Assembly (NCBI GenBank): GCA_942159475.1
Contig: OW804094.1
Location: forward strand, 132,666,755 to 132,730,754
Source: Sthenelais limicola
Lineage: Eukaryota; Annelida; Polychaeta; Phyllodocida; Sigalionidae
Length of the DNA stretch: 64,000 nucleotides
Direction of reading: 5' to 3'
The first letter of the stretch is position 1; every line of letters begins with the position of its first letter. Positions 9,345 through 23,909 of this stretch are shown piece after piece. Under the pieces are notes generated by a model. It ran no database searches. It saw only the letters and a list, made by a program, of their open reading frames with translations, and was not told the DNA's origin. A program made the position numbers and the translations under genes.

Positions 9345-12264
9345 ATATGATATGCACTTGTTTGGAAGAAATATTTTTTAAATAGTGCGCTAATTATAAG
9401 TTATAGTAAGCAGGGTATTATCAAGGATCCATGTAGCCCAAAATATATGGGGTGTTTTCGGTTAATAGTGGCTGAAAACTATAGGTAGGAAAAACATGAT
9501 CCCTGAATGGTAGTAACCATGGAAAAGGAGTAGTAGTCATGGAAAAGGACATGCTTACATAACCGTAAGATTTTGTAACACTAGTTGTTTTAAACAAGGG
9601 AAAATGTACTTTTAACGTGTTTTCTGGTTTTCAGCTTTTATTGTAAATGAAGAAATAATTCAAGTTTAATTGATTTTTTTAAGGCGGGGTACAGGTTTCT
9701 AAGGTTTTATACTTGCCTAGCACAACATTTCCCTGGGTCAGATCATATTTATGCCGAGTATCAATAGTTAAATAATTTGAAACAGAATGCAAATAGTATA
9801 TGGCCCCCTCTAAGTTCTCTTTAAAGAACCTGATATCATCTCGGGTTGGGACAGAGTATAGATCTCATAGGATTCCTCTCAAGACATATCGTTGTTTACA
9901 AATCGCCATCCATGCTGACTCCATATCTGTCATGGCTACGTTTTATCGGAGTGCAGTGCCTCCATTGGACAAGACATTTTATGCATCCTAAAAGATGCTT
10001 TTTCATTCCATTAGTTATGTTTATGGGTTTCCCTACATATGCTATAAGGTGACCGAAATATGCCTATGATATAGATATCCCTACATGTATTTAGAAACCC
10101 GAAGAAAGCATTTAGTGAAAATAAAAATAAATTGTAATGTAATGAAAAATCCAAAAGGAGCAATGCAAACACAAATTTAATTTTGTAATGGCCGGTGTCA
10201 ATTTACTGTTACAATCCTCAGTCGTACTCTTCATGGTGCTTTCACCTTTGCCAGTTGGAGTTTCTCTCCTAATTCAATTGCTCGGGTATAGAATTGCTTT
10301 TATCAAATTGAACACATAGGGCACAATGTGTATGAATGCTTTATAGCTGGAATGGTCGAAAATGGACACATCAAGTTTCATCTGTCTATTTTACATAGGT
10401 CTCTGAAAGTAGCAGGTCACCAGAGTAGGTCGAATTTTCACCTTTTCTTTCGCAAATAAAAATGTGTCATTCTTTTTGAATTGCGGTGTGCTCGTAGGGA
10501 ATATTGTCTGAATAACCTTTTGGTCTATATTGACTATCGCTATTGTTTGGAAGATTGCATGGGAATGCTATTTGGAGTGTAATTTTCTATTACTTTACTA
10601 ATATTCTTTATTCATTGTTCGTCCTTTTGCAAGAACTAGATATCAAGCCATTACACTATCTTAGATTTATTTTCTCTTGTATTTGATATAGTTAGCATAG
10701 TTTAGATGAGGGTATACGTGTTGTTCCCGTACAGGTTTTTGACTAGCATGAATATCATGGCCCTACATATATGTTATTATGTCTTCAGTGACCTTGTTAT
10801 CTGTGTATACATGTTTTGTTACAAGTAATGGATATAGTGACAAGTATGATTATCATGATTACATAGTATGATATAGCGCCCCTTACCACCCCTAGGAATC
10901 TACTTCCATGCAGGGGAGGTCACAGGAAAAAGTCACAATAATAATAATAGTATTTTTCATGAAGGTAAAAATGTGGGAATCCCAAAATTTCAAAACTGAT
11001 TTGTATTATTATTAAGGCTTAATGACATGTTTCCATAAAAGAAAAACCTGTTATGTTTCGTATAGTAAAGACATGAAGTCACCGAATTTTGCAAAAAAAT
11101 ACAAATCCGTCGACCATAAGCACCGTCTCAATGTATACATCAAGAGATATAATTCCGAAGGAAATCCCTATGAAAATATGACTTACTCCTTCTTGCTTAT
11201 CTCAAAGAAGAAAGACGATCTACAGATCCATTAATGGATAGAAATGAGGATGATTTCTTACACTATAGTACAATTCCATTCCCATAGTAACATTTCAAGA
11301 TAGATGGCGGAGAAAGTGACCCTAGGGATATTTGGTGCATTCAATTACCAAATTCATTGATCATCCCCTGTGTCAATGTTTTCAAGACTAATGATCTCGT
11401 GACTCAAGATTTGAAGCCAACTTAATTGATCTCGATCAAGTCATGACCGTTTGGTATGTAACATTACAAAATAAGATCCAAACTAATTATAAACATAATT
11501 ATTATCAATCATCATGAAGCAATATTGTCAAAATAATATTTCAAAAAATAAATCCTCTCTATTTCCTCTTATGATATACAATATACGAGACTTAACACTT
11601 TGGTCTTCTTGAAACCTACGGAACGCATCACAAATCTTACATAAGTTCTTGGGAACTGTTAATTTATTTGACTAATACATAAATAAAAATATACCACAAA
11701 AGTAGATTACCAATATTTTAAGGTCCAATCACAATAATGGTCCATCATGTAGAATATAATGCTTGAGATTTACTGGAAAGAAATTATCCCTAGATAGATA
11801 TCATGAAATGAAGACCATTGATGGTATATGGTCTTGCAGAGAAAGGGCTGAAAATTCCGGATGAATATCATGGATATCATGCATGAATATCATGCATTTG
11901 ACTTTACTATCTACTCTTCCATTGTGCAGATCTCTTGAAGGCTTTTGTGTGTCTACAGTTGTAATATTGGTTTCTCTTTAAGGCTTTCATGTGTCTGCAG
12001 TTCTAATATTGGTTTCAGTAAAGTCGGAAATGTACCTTCAGAATAATAACATGAATTTGAGATTTAAAAGCTTTTAATTATTCAGCAAAAGCTATTTACA
12101 GGCTATACATAGTTCTCAGCCAACGCTGATAACATCGTTAACAAAAGTCTGCAAGCGTTTAAGCGTTCACAGAAAGATACATTGCATTTTTGTTTACCTG
12201 ATGACAATCCTACCACTTTACATTCTAATCTTTCTCATTATCACCTATTCTCTCTTTCATGTAG
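9345..12264. other. Non-coding, AT-rich
   Basis: Only short chance frames are seen and no recognisable motif. It may be the last intron of the receptor gene if 12265-12325 is its terminal exon. Confidence 0.4.
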
Positions 12265-12325
12265 GGAGGAGTCGGCTTCGGGTGATGCCAATGACAGTGA
12301 GATTGAAGATATCAGCGGACAGTGA
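12265..12325 (+). CDS. Possible alternative terminal exon with acidic tail
   Basis: A pyrimidine-rich tract ending in TGTAG precedes an open frame reading EESASGDANDSEIEDISGQ and a TGA stop. It looks like the acidic cytoplasmic end of a membrane receptor and lies downstream of the sortilin-like exons on the same strand. However, joining it to the donor at 9321 puts it in the wrong frame (phase 1 donor, phase 2 acceptor). An unseen small exon would be needed, or it is unrelated. Confidence 0.25.
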
Positions 12326-15300
12326 TACTGCAGAAATGCAAAATGAAATTGTTTGTTAAACGTTTAGCGTTCGTTTAGATAGGTTTCTTTTTTGCGACAG
12401 AATTCTAAAGTCACCTGTCAAAAGGGTCACTTTCTCAGATGCTTCTCCAATGTTTTCACAGGTCAATGGATTTTTACCAAACTTTCTGAAAATCAGATAC
12501 CAAAATTTGTACACTAATATTTTAACTTTCACATAAAAATGGTGATTTGCCTGATGTCATTCACAATTCTCTTTAATCTGATTACATGAGATAGTCCTTG
12601 GAAACTAAACAAAATTACTGGGTATATCTGAATATTGCGTTGGCTCAGAAAATCTGTTCGGTTATATTGAACTGTATTTTGAACCACATATTCTCGTCTC
12701 AAATTTGGGTTATTTGAGAGAATAGGTGACAGCGAATTGCACATTTTCTGGCGCCTGACCCAATAATATAATCTTCTGTGATGACCCATGCACATGTAAT
12801 GTAGTGTAAGCATTCAACGCCCTTTCATGCCATTACTTTCGTCTGCATAATGGCTGTAACGGAAAATATCTAAATCAAATGTTAATAATGAATTGAATTC
12901 CACTTCGCTTTGCGCAAAAAGCTTCGTAATCAGTTCACGCAAATACTTTTATGACCTTGAATACTGTTTTTTCTTGCGGAAATAAGCTCGTTTCTTATTT
13001 AATCGGTGCTGAATTATGAAGATGTTTATCAGACTATTTGTTTCACCTGCCTCTTTTGTCAGACTATTTCTCATTCCATCGCCTTTAGTATTTATCGATT
13101 CTACATTTTATGCTTCGTAGAGTGTATCCAACGTGTCTATGATTTTATTCCAACACATGTGTAATACAATAAAAGCGAGCTTTCTATCTTTATGCCAATC
13201 TTCGGTATCGTGCCCAGGAATATTTTGCTATAACAGATGATTCGCGACTTCTTAAAGCGGTATCTACAGCGAGTATTTTAATGTAAATTCATCCCTATGT
13301 TACAGTCATGCTTCATAATCTATTGCAGTTAAAACATACTCATACAAGACTAATGGACATAATACATTATGTACTGAAAATAAGGCAAGGAAGGTTTACA
13401 TGAACTGAGGGGTATAACTATAAGGGAAACTTGAATGAATATTACCCCATTTTTGATATGTAGACAAATATCAAAAACTCTGGGCAGTCGTTATTAATTT
13501 TGCTTCAAACGATTTTTAAAATGCCTGTGGGTGGTTGTCTGTATAATTATACAACAAACCTACCTGCTGTGTTGAACCCCGTTGTGTGCCGTCAAAAGGA
13601 TATAATCTCGACATTCATCTGTCTGGTAGTGGTATCGATTGGCAATTACGTTTACAATTCACATTGGCCAATTGTGAAGAGAACATTGCTACAACTTGAA
13701 AAGCGGGCCTCCTTTATATAGTTGAATACTAAACCCAGGGAATGTTCAAGCGACACAACGAAGGGCTCATTATAAGCATCTTATTAAGCATGCATGCATT
13801 CAGCGCGCCGACAATTGGGTTATTTATATCTCTAATAAATATTATGCAATCATTTTTCAGAAATAGAATAGAAGCACTTGTATGATTAAACGAAATTAAA
13901 GAAAAGCGAGACTTGGCAAAATGGTTAGTGGGAGTGTGGCGGTGGGGCGGGGTGGGGGGGCGCTAGGACACTGAACAATCCTATTACCATCAACTCAGGA
14001 AGTAATATTGTACCTCAAGTGTATTGCTATAAATAACCAATTGTATCTCAAATAAAAGTATCAAGTTTATCACAAGAAAACAACAAATACGTGGGGATAT
14101 GGTCACTGAGGGAGGTGTAGTTTCACATCAGTTTCATGCTTTGCAAGGTGTGTGTGTAGGCCTACGGGTGTCAATTGAGGTGCTATTGAAACATGTTGAA
14201 AGGTATCAAATGCCAAATTTGAAAATCTCCATTCCTCAGTCCTCATTACCACTAACCCGAGCTGACGAGCAATCACAAATACAGATCTCTCCCATCAATA
14301 TGGAAATAAGCCGATTTGCAGAAAATTAATTTTGTATTGTGTCAAGGCTTATCATGCTCGGCAAGGGTTCAGCTATTCTAATTGGATAGGGAACTTGAAA
14401 ATATTTCAAAATATTAAGTACAAATACTATTTCCCCCGTTAAGCCCGTCCTCCACCAAATTTAATGTTTTTATCCGACCGATTATAATTCGATATTGGAA
14501 ATCGTGCTCCAATCCGATGACCCATATCAGGACCCATCCATTATTATAGGATTGGGTTGAAATCGACTGGCCATCCGATAATTTTTTTTTTAATTATCGG
14601 ATTCCGATTCAATCAATCTAATATAGCCATCCAATTCAAACATTCGGTTTGTCTACTTCATACCAAATTCCGCCCACATAATGTTTCCCCATTTTTATTC
14701 AGGTTTGAGCTGTACATCATATTAATTATTTCAGTTTAATATCAAGCTTCCCAGATCACCGGATAGGTGGTTTTCCTCTGGCCTTTGCACCGGATAGAGA
14801 GAGGCGTTAATAAATTCAGTATCCAGTAAATACTACTCAGATCAGATTTGAAACATTGCTACGCGTTTCGATTCAGGTGGGCCTTCTTCAGGGGTGAACA
14901 TTTTTAGATATATTTGTATGAATTCAGGAACAACAAGTAAATATGCCATAGTAGTAGAGATAATCTTATCCCCCACTTAAATTCTTCAAAAACTTCAAGG
15001 TCAACATTCAAGTTATTCCATTCTTAGCAAACATTTAACTACAGATGTAATGGCGGTAGGGGGGTGAGGGGGAGGGGGAGTGACTACAGACTGGTCTGAT
15101 AACTGGATTTTTAGATTGAACTTTTGTAGAATGATGGGTCGAATCTGCGCTGTTTTATTGTTTATGTCTTAAATTGTCTTAGTATCGAATCCTATATGAC
15201 TATTTTACAAATAGGAATTAATGATGACTTCAAGTTAACGATTTAGAAGTTGTAATTTTATCCACAACTAAACAACAGCTTACAAATTACGATTTTTTAT

Positions 15301-15893
15301 GTTTAATATCAACCCCCCACCCTCTCTCCGCCCCCGCCCCCCACACACACCAATATAGGCTAAAGCACCCCTAGCTACGTACAGTCCATATATATACAAA
15401 TAGTCTGAACCAGCCCGCAGTATCAACGTGAACCATAGAGCATTAGTGGTGAAATAATTATATTAAAATGCCAAGAATATACAGCCTGGGGTGATATGGA
15501 AACACGGTCCGGGAAAGGATCATTGGATTAGCAGTGACGAACATTGTTCACATGAAGTAAAACGCTCTTACTCCCGCTGCGGATTACCAACTGGTAGAAG
15601 AACCCATACAGGGAATGATACATGAACTGGCAGCTTCGATTAAGCCCTCTTTACCAATAGTATAGGACGTGTTTGCACACATTAGATTACCTATACTGCT
15701 GACAGTAGATATGTAAACCAACTAATCGACACTAAAAAATACTTGACTGTTAGTCAGAATTCTGTTGTCGTCGATCCTAGAAGTGATTTCATACTTGAGT
15801 GTGAATAAGGCAAATGCGTAGCACCACATCTCAATTGGATTGAATCATATAGTGTAATCTGTATCTGGGATATTAGTGTCCTTCTTTTCAATT
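12326..15893. other. Intergenic or 5' region of BBIP1
   Basis: No gene found. G-rich runs occur at about 13938-13962 and 15055-15080 and a C-rich run at 15315-15350. The BBIP1 promoter and any untranslated first exon should lie at the right end, but I could not point to them. Confidence 0.35.
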
Positions 15894-18800
15894 ATGAATT
15901 CCGATATTGGATTTGAACCGACGGAAATTCTCCCTCGACAAGGGATGGTTGAACAGGAAAATCGGAATAGCTATATCCTGTGCAAACCTAAACTTATGCC
16001 ACTGAAGTCAGTTTCATTGGCAAGGCTGGAAAAGATGCAGAAAGACGCACAGGACAAGGTAAGTGAAAGTAGTTTAGGTGAGATGGGAGTCAGCCATTTC
16101 ACATACCTTAGCCCTGATGAGGATCAGATGATTATATAAACAAATACAAATTTGTATGTATTATAAATTCATAGATACTTTATAGACCTTTCCTTTTCAA
16201 CAATCGTAAAATTTGTAGTTTTGACACTACCTCAAGATAATGGTTTCTATTGTTGCACTGAGCAATCTATATTATAACTTGAACTTATTAGGAGTCTATC
16301 GTTTGCCATGAATCCCATGACGTTTGCCATGAATCCCATGACGCACAAAGGCGTAATATATAGGGACGTCATTATTCAAGTACTGCAACACCGCAAACCC
16401 TCTCCTCTCCTCTGATACTTACTCCCATTAATTGCTCCTATCATCTCCCATAAAATATTTTCCCCTGCTCTTCACACTGGTAACACCTTCGAAGCTCTTC
16501 ATCACACACAGCCTCCCAACCTTCGAAGCTCTTCGACATATATAAGGCCTAAGTCCACTGATCCGTTTTTGCAGTCGTTGTTCTTTCAATGGTTGGTAAC
16601 TGAAGCGGGAGATTGACTGAAAGACCTGGGAAAACCAGACATGCACAAAATTGTTTTCTATAGCCAGAGGAGTCAGTCGGCTTATAAGTGTCTCTTGTGT
16701 CATCAGGTGGGAAATATAGAAATCCTAATGCTTTTACAAACAAAAGATAAAAAATGCAAACATCATTATTGTTGAAATTCAGAACCACTGTTCTATCAGA
16801 AAATATGATACTCTCTGTCATGTAGGAATTAACACTGATGTTAATTCCTCGGCATTTCAACAACTCGATCATCTTTCTCTTTCTCTCTACCTCCTAAGCC
16901 AATCACGTCTCTCCTCCTCCTAACCGTCACTTCCTTCCTTACCTCCTCCACGCTTATCCTCTTTCACTTTCACTTTCGCTCTCTTTTATCCTTCAGGCCC
17001 AAGCTATTAATATAAACACCATCATTATGATTATTATAATTAATTAAATTATTACCAGACCAGACAAAATGATGGACCCACCCTAAACCTGCCTAGATAT
17101 AGATCAAAATTGGGTGAAAAAACCGTGCAAGCTAAATGTGCTAAGGCATGGAACGAGCTAACACCCAGACAACGTAACATAGGGACAATAGAGGCATTTA
17201 AACCCAACCAAAAAGACTGGCTGAACTCACTTTTTGTTATAAACAATATAAATTGACAACAATAATCTGCACATTAAAAATGAAACAGCTAAACACAGAG
17301 TAATGAGTATACACATGTGGCATAGCTGTAGGAATATTGATATCACAGAAGAAAAGTATCTTTGTATGCCTTTATACAAACAAAGGCAAAGTCTCTCTTA
17401 TATATATTTTTTCTCAGGATAAGACATTAACAATAAGTGAACTCATAATCACTCTACTAAATTTATGGAAGTGGCAAGTGAGTCTGCACACAGGATGTTA
17501 CTCTCAGAAGATTATATATACATTGTACAATTGATAAACTGTAATTAGTAAAGTATTACCAACACTTCTTGAAAGAGAAAGTGGCAAGGTAAGTACTCAG
17601 AGTACTGTATATTTTTCTCTTATCCCAAACTGTAAGTATCGAGGAATATGTGAACACACCTCTCACTAAGTTTGGATCGTCTGTACATATCTGTATATAA
17701 GAAAAAATCAGAAGAACCTTGTATTATACCACCTATATCTTGGCCCGACAGACCTAAACCCGAAAAGGGGAGTCGGCAACCAAGTATAAATAAAATCTTT
17801 AAAAAAAAAAATATTCAAGGACTCAAACAACAACGTCCCCTTACACACCAGAGACAATATTATGCCCCAAATAAAAAAACTTCAACTTAACAAATGCTCA
17901 TATGATGTAATGAACATAATCATTATGATCATGATTAAACAAGCTGCCCCCTGTATGGATTGTTCGTTTCATGGAACCTTTAGGCTGCTGTTTACCGAAA
18001 ACACAAAATCATACATATGATGAAATTGTAGATCCGAAATACAAAATTACAAGAAGTTATTTATCAAAATACATTATTAGCACCTGACTATTAAAGCTGC
18101 ACTTTCAACTATTATGACAAAACAAATCTTACCAAATTTACTCATATTAAGAATTAATCAATATTCTGCTACTGTTATGTGTTTATATATATATGAATTG
18201 GAAGTGGAATAGGCTGAGAGAAACCGGCCGCCGATGAGCGATAATCAGTGAAGTCATCATACTCATAGGAAGGGATTCGGGCGGGCCCTCCAAATACATT
18301 GGGGACGTTTTAGAAGCACTCCAAAATCCTCAAAACTTTGGTCAAATGACGTTGAGATGGATTGGAAAAGAATGGGACAAAGAGTAGAACATATTTACTT
18401 TTTTACCTAAGGTAGCTGAGAGTGCAGCTTTAAGAAACAGAATACAAAATCAGACATTGAAGTTTACTCCCAACTGTAATCGGTTGGTTTGTATAATGTA
18501 AATTGCAATGGTAAGAAATGTGGTGGAAAGGAAGGGGGAACATAGAGACAGAATGGGTGGGAAAAGAATATAGGTTAAAGGAGACAAGCTAGCCAAATAA
18601 TCTAAAAACTAATCCCTTATATTAACGTACAGGTCTCAGTAATGGCAGTTATTCTACATTCTCTGACTTACGTACCGTTGGATAGATAATACATATCCTC
18701 CTGCTTTGAATACACTCCTCTATAAGATGTGTATCGACTATAAGTTAAATAATTTCTACAATGATCAAATCCCTTATATCTTGGAAACGTTCATACAAGC

Positions 18801-21800
18801 ATTAAACAAAAATTCAGTGGGAGCTTTTAAAGAGAGTCGAAGTGGACCATTAAGAAAACTTGATTGATTCTCTATAGATCTTTTATCAGTAAATTGTCAC
18901 ACATATAGTAAGGGCGAGATAACAATTGGATGTGTTAACCTCCCAACCTACTTACAAACCCCAGTATCTAATCACACACAGCCTCCCAACCTGATCACAC
19001 ACAGCCTCCCAACCTGCTTGCACCTCAATATCTAATCACACACAGCCTCCACAACCTGCTTGCACCTCAATATCTAATCGCACACAGCCTCCCCAACCTG
19101 CTTGCACCTCAATATCTAATCACACACAGCCTCCCAACCTGCTTACACCCCAGTCTCTAATCACACACAGCCTCCCAACCTACTTATATCCCAGTATCTA
19201 ACCTGTAACCCAACCTGTGTCAGTGTCCCTATTTTATCTAAAGGTGTTTATTGTCATACCTGTTTATTCAAATGGTGTTACTTGTTTATTTATTTATATT
19301 ATTGGTCTATCGGTCGAGAGGTGGTGGGGAGGGGGTCTGACCTTTGGGGAGAGCAAGCTGATGCAATGGAGCTGGATGATGAAATCCCCGAGCAACATTG
19401 CATGCGAGCTACTCCACCATTAACTTGGAGGCTGATGCAATGGGCAGTGCCCACTCAGCAACGTGAGTTGACTCTTTATCTACTTACATCACAAGCCAAA
19501 GTCCCATTCGAGACAACAATCCATTCAAGTTATCCACATATATATATTGAAAGCATCAGTTGCGTTTTCGGGAGAGCCCGGATCAGAGGGGCCAATCCCT
19601 CTTCCCGGATTGATAGTAATTGATACAGGGTGCACTACTGCTTCTCTGGATGTGGTAGCGTCCGATAATGCAAAAGCCATAGCCAGCCCCAATATGCCTC
19701 TGGTCCCCTCTCTCTCTCTCCACCCCGGTGTCCAGTGAAAACCCGTTAGGCCAGCGCGAGGCGGGCTAAGTAACGACTAAACCAGGTAGTGAGGCTATGT
19801 AATCCTTTATTCGCCGCATCTTCGCCAGCTTAATCTCGGCCCAGTAGATGTTGACAGCGCGCAGTAGTTCCAGCATCTCTCTACACGTGGAGATGGGCTA
19901 CTCTTTTATACCCAAGCGACTCTCATTAAATATGCAATCTGTGGCACGGATGGTTTAACAGTTATACAATTACTAACACTTACAGAATTACGATGAGACA
20001 CAGAAAAATACCATAGACACGTGGTCTGGAGGGGGGGGGGGGGGTCTGAGCTGCTTCCCCGACCTACCCGATTTCCATACCATCCCATCCTTGGCACATT
20101 GCCAGGACCAAGTAGTCAGTCTTATCATAAGGCAAGAGTAGAGAGAGAGAGAGCACGAGGCCCCTCAAACCCAACCGGCCGGGGACCCTAGTGAAGAGAG
20201 GGGGGCAGCAGGAGAGAGGGACAAGAGGACCCCCCTTATCCAGGGACAGTTTGCCTCCCCATATATATATATATATGCCAACAATATACACCCCAGTCTC
20301 TAATCACACACAGCCTCCCAACCTGCTTACACCTGAGTACCCCTGGTATAGGGGTCAACTATATATAGCACACAATCATGCCAAAATAGTTCTAGCTTTA
20401 AATACTGTGCAGATAAAAATTTTCCTGGTACTAAATTTGATGGCCCAAACATATTCTAAATAGGTTAGATGAGACTGCTATTTCTGAAACTAATGCATTG
20501 TTTTTCTACGACCTTGGTCTTCGGCCGCAGTTATAGAAAAACATCAATGCTCTTGTGTCAGAAATAGAAGTGTAAACTAACCCCTAAGTATAGTGCCTAG
20601 AAAATCGTTGGCAAAAGACATGCAATAATAACATGCAATTCGTGATATATCATGCTTTGAGAGAAAGGGTTTAGTGGTTTATATGTAAATACTGACTAGG
20701 CCTAGAACCTTTTAGGGTCACCTTTCCTAATGGGTATGAAGAGTAGGCCCAGTGTTGTGTGTTACTGTTGGGAATATGTAGAAACTGTAGTAGCTCACTC
20801 ATTAGTGCAATGTGCCCTGCTACTTACATTGCACTGCGACGTGCCACCAGAGACAGGAGCAGTGTCCAGTGAATTGTATTTCCAAGGTGAAATGTAATGA
20901 TGTAAACGGTGACCCGAGGTAGAGCACGTTCTGCACAGGTCTTCGGTGTAAACTAGTTGAATGGAGGTTGATATAATGGGTTCATGTGAGGGCATGCTGG
21001 ACGATGGACGAAATCAACCTTAAATCAACGCCCAGCGAATGAAATAGGTAAGGGTTATTAGTAAACGAAATATGAATTGAAGATACTTAATTTGCCAAGT
21101 TAATACATACCGTATCGCACCTAAATAATGCCAGGCACTTATGTTTTAAGCCACCCTTGCCCCCAGCCTTTATTCAAGGCAGGCGCTTATAAATATATAT
21201 ATACAGGGTCAGTGCTTATTGCAATACAGGAATAAATACACATTCAGAAATACAATTTTAATAATATTGATGCTTTTTGTATTCTTATGAGAGTCCGATC
21301 CTTATACACACAGAGTGATATTGGCGAGAGCTCACTGGAACTTGTCATTTAGTGGATGTGTAATATTATCACAATCATATGCGCCTATTTCACGTCTGTA
21401 TCATTGAAATTGATGACCATTTATTGAGACATTACTCAGACAATCATAATCACAATCATAATTATAAGACCCTGCAGGTTTTGGGGGCTGGCGTTTATTT
21501 CATTGTTAAGGTTAACTGACTTGGCGGTTTTTTGAATACGGTATATGTGGAAAGATTGACAAAAAAGGTATAATAATTTCAGAGCAGCGATGGAAGAAAC
21601 GTTGTGCACTTCCTCCAGACTACTTATAGTCATGTGTAAAGGAACTACCATTGGAATTATAAAGTCTTTAAATATTAGATGCATCACCGGATAAAAGGCT
21701 TATACAATGTTTAAAGCACTCAGTGGGATGACAGCAAAATATAAATACCCAGAAATTATCCTGCTCATTGTTTTACACTTTGTTCTGAACAACAAGTATC

Positions 21801-23347
21801 TACCATGCAGCTCAAAAGCTTTCGCGGGCAAATATTTCGCGGTTGGGGATTTGTATTCATGAAATACTATTACGCTGTATATATATAGAGCTGGTCCAGG
21901 AAGAAAAATGCCGAAGACACCATATAGGACTTAAGTGCTACCAAGCAAACGAACTCCTCCCCAACACTCTTCCTTGCCACACATACAACCCTAACTCCTA
22001 TTCATTTTCATCTATTATTTACATTTACGTTTACACATGAATTTATTATTTATCTACACAATTTTACTACAATTTTATCAAAACAAATCATTTTATTGAA
22101 CCAAATCAAATTTTACCACTTTATCCCCAAAAGCAATCTTTCATCCTATTGTCTTTTGTTATTCAGTAATATTGTAACCAAGTGTGCAATCACAATGAAT
22201 TATTTTTTTTAAGAAATTTTATTGCGCGGCAGTTTCAGACAGGCTGATAATCTCATGTGCACAATAGTGGTATGCATTTTTGCTATTCTCCAATATTGAC
22301 ATATCTAGTTAGAACTACTTTAGGATATGTTCTGCATTCACATACATTTACTGAATATTATTTTCATTATGAAGTGATTTCTTTTCGCAAAATCTACTCC
22401 TAACCCTTTATATTGACTGACTGGTATACAGCGCAGACATATATTTCGGTTTATAATTTGTTTCTATGATCTCTCTTATCCTCGTGCTTACTCAATGCTA
22501 ACAATCATGTGACACATGGTGACCATGCGTTTATTGAGCCCCACTGGGATTGGTCCAATCCAATTGGCTGTAACAACAACAGGGCTATTACAGAATTAGT
22601 TAATATGAGGCAGTGGAGCAATAGAGTCTATCCAAGACTCAGCACATGCTGCCATGTGGTTGGTTAATTCAGCTGGTGGCACCATGGTCATGTCTTTTTT
22701 TTTGTTCAAATTTTTTATTCAGTCTAACCACTCTATTGCCATTGTTGGAGCAGTGACCCGCATCCTTCAATTTCCCCACTTTATTCTGTTTGCATGCGAG
22801 AGCATCCGAGTAGAATAATGAAGCGAGATGTTTTAATTACTGGGGTTAATCAACGAGAATACTCCAGTATATTCTCGTTGGGTAAATGTGATGAAAAGTT
22901 GGGAATTGTTACTGTCAACATGTGGCAGAAATTCCCTCAGGGTTAGATTGATAATATCATTGTCAAATTATATAATTATAGTTGGTTTATAGTGACCAAT
23001 TCTAGGAGATTGCACTTTTTTGTGAAAGGGTAAAATTTATTCTTGCTAGGGTCCGGCCAGTGGACATGCATCGCCGCCTAGCTCCTGGCCAGTCTCTTCC
23101 AGTTGTGTCATGCGTTCGCCGGTTTGGCGGCCAGTCCTTATTAGTCTGCCCAGTGGATACCTGGCTTTATGCCACTTGATTTACTACACTCGCTTTGTTT
23201 GCTTTGCAGATAAGGGAAGATGAAAAAGCTGAACAAGCAGCATTTTTCTCCAGTATGGATGCTTCAAATTTTCCCACAAACTCATCATACATGGGTCAAG
23301 AAGATGACTATGCAGCTTTAATGACAGAATATTATGAAGCCCAGTAG
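15894..23347 (+). CDS. BBIP1: BBSome-interacting protein 1 (BBIP1/BBIP10)
   Basis: Two coding exons. Exon 15894-16058 starts at ATG and ends AAG|gtaagt. Exon 23210-23347 follows TTTGCAG and ends TAG. The join is phase 0 and gives about 100 residues (vertebrate BBIP1 is 72-92). The core EILPRQGMVEQ, LCKPKLMPLKS, LARLEKMQKDAQDK and IREDEKAEQ matches the family pattern E(V/I)LPKQG, LCKPKLLPLKS, LEKLEKM and IRQQEMAE. BBIP1 is a small subunit of the BBSome, which carries membrane proteins in cilia. The C-terminal half (ending EYYEAQ) is not conserved with anything I know. AATAAA lies at 23635-23640. The first exon also reads on past the donor, so an unspliced frame is possible but loses the conserved end. 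Confidence 0.85.
17040..17258 (+). pseudogene. LINE ORF2 C-terminal remnant
   Basis: One frame reads LNLPRYRSKLGEKTVQAK, then AKAWNELTPRQRNIGTI and EAFKPNQKDWL before a stop. This is the pattern at the extreme C-terminus of many LINE polyproteins (basic R-x-R, G....F..A....WN.LP..IR, then FK..LK). Nothing upstream keeps the frame, so this is a 5'-truncated copy. It differs from the intact LINE at 1509-4367. Confidence 0.5.
18960..19210. repeat. Minisatellite, units of about 37-46 bp
   Basis: About six units sharing TCACACACAGCCTCCCAACC followed by CTGCTTGCACCTCAATATCTAA or close variants. Single copies of the core also lie at about 16503-16523 and 20299-20330, so the unit has spread over 4 kb of the same intron. 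Confidence 0.85.
20023..20045. repeat. G homopolymer run
   Basis: A short homopurine stretch with about 15 consecutive G. A GA-rich run follows at about 20138-20152. Confidence 0.8.
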
Positions 23348-23909
23348 GGAAGGATTATGCGTTATTATTAGTATGTATTTCATCATTGCATCAATTACAA
23401 GTACAATGGTCGAGAAAAAGGGTGATTTGACAACTTTCGCATTAGCCGTGTGGTTCTGGTTGTACCCTAAAACTAAATCATAATTTGAATAATTTAATTT
23501 GGTTTTCACATTAAGTAGTATTGTAATTTGAGTGCGGTAAAATCCATTGAAACCACATACATGACTCGGAGATAAGCTGGGAGTACCATTTTAAAACTTT
23601 ATCTTCATTGTATTTGTTTTTAATAGCTTACAAAAATAAATAGATCCCGTACGGATCTTTATGATAAATGCATGTTTTAAATCTGATCCAATATAAGAAA
23701 TCCTGACATTAGTTACCTTTAAGCTTGGATCTGCATTTGTCTGCATTTATTAAAATGCTTTCTAACATAATAATTATGCTCTCATGCAGAAATGCTACAA
23801 AAATAAATAGATATTCACTGCATGTTAAAAATCTTACACAATGGTACCAGTCATAAAATTATTATTTGCATTTTGTATCCTTGATACTTCTTAATCCTTC
23901 TTGGGGAGG

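Larger units (their letters stand above)
16059..23209. other. BBIP1 intron
   Basis: 7.15 kb intron. It holds a LINE 3' remnant at 17040-17258, a minisatellite at 18960-19200 with stray copies at 16503 and 20287, a G-run at 20029-20043, a GA-run near 20138, and otherwise AT-rich sequence without supportable genes. A 21-bp unit is repeated in tandem at about 16310-16342. Confidence 0.6.
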
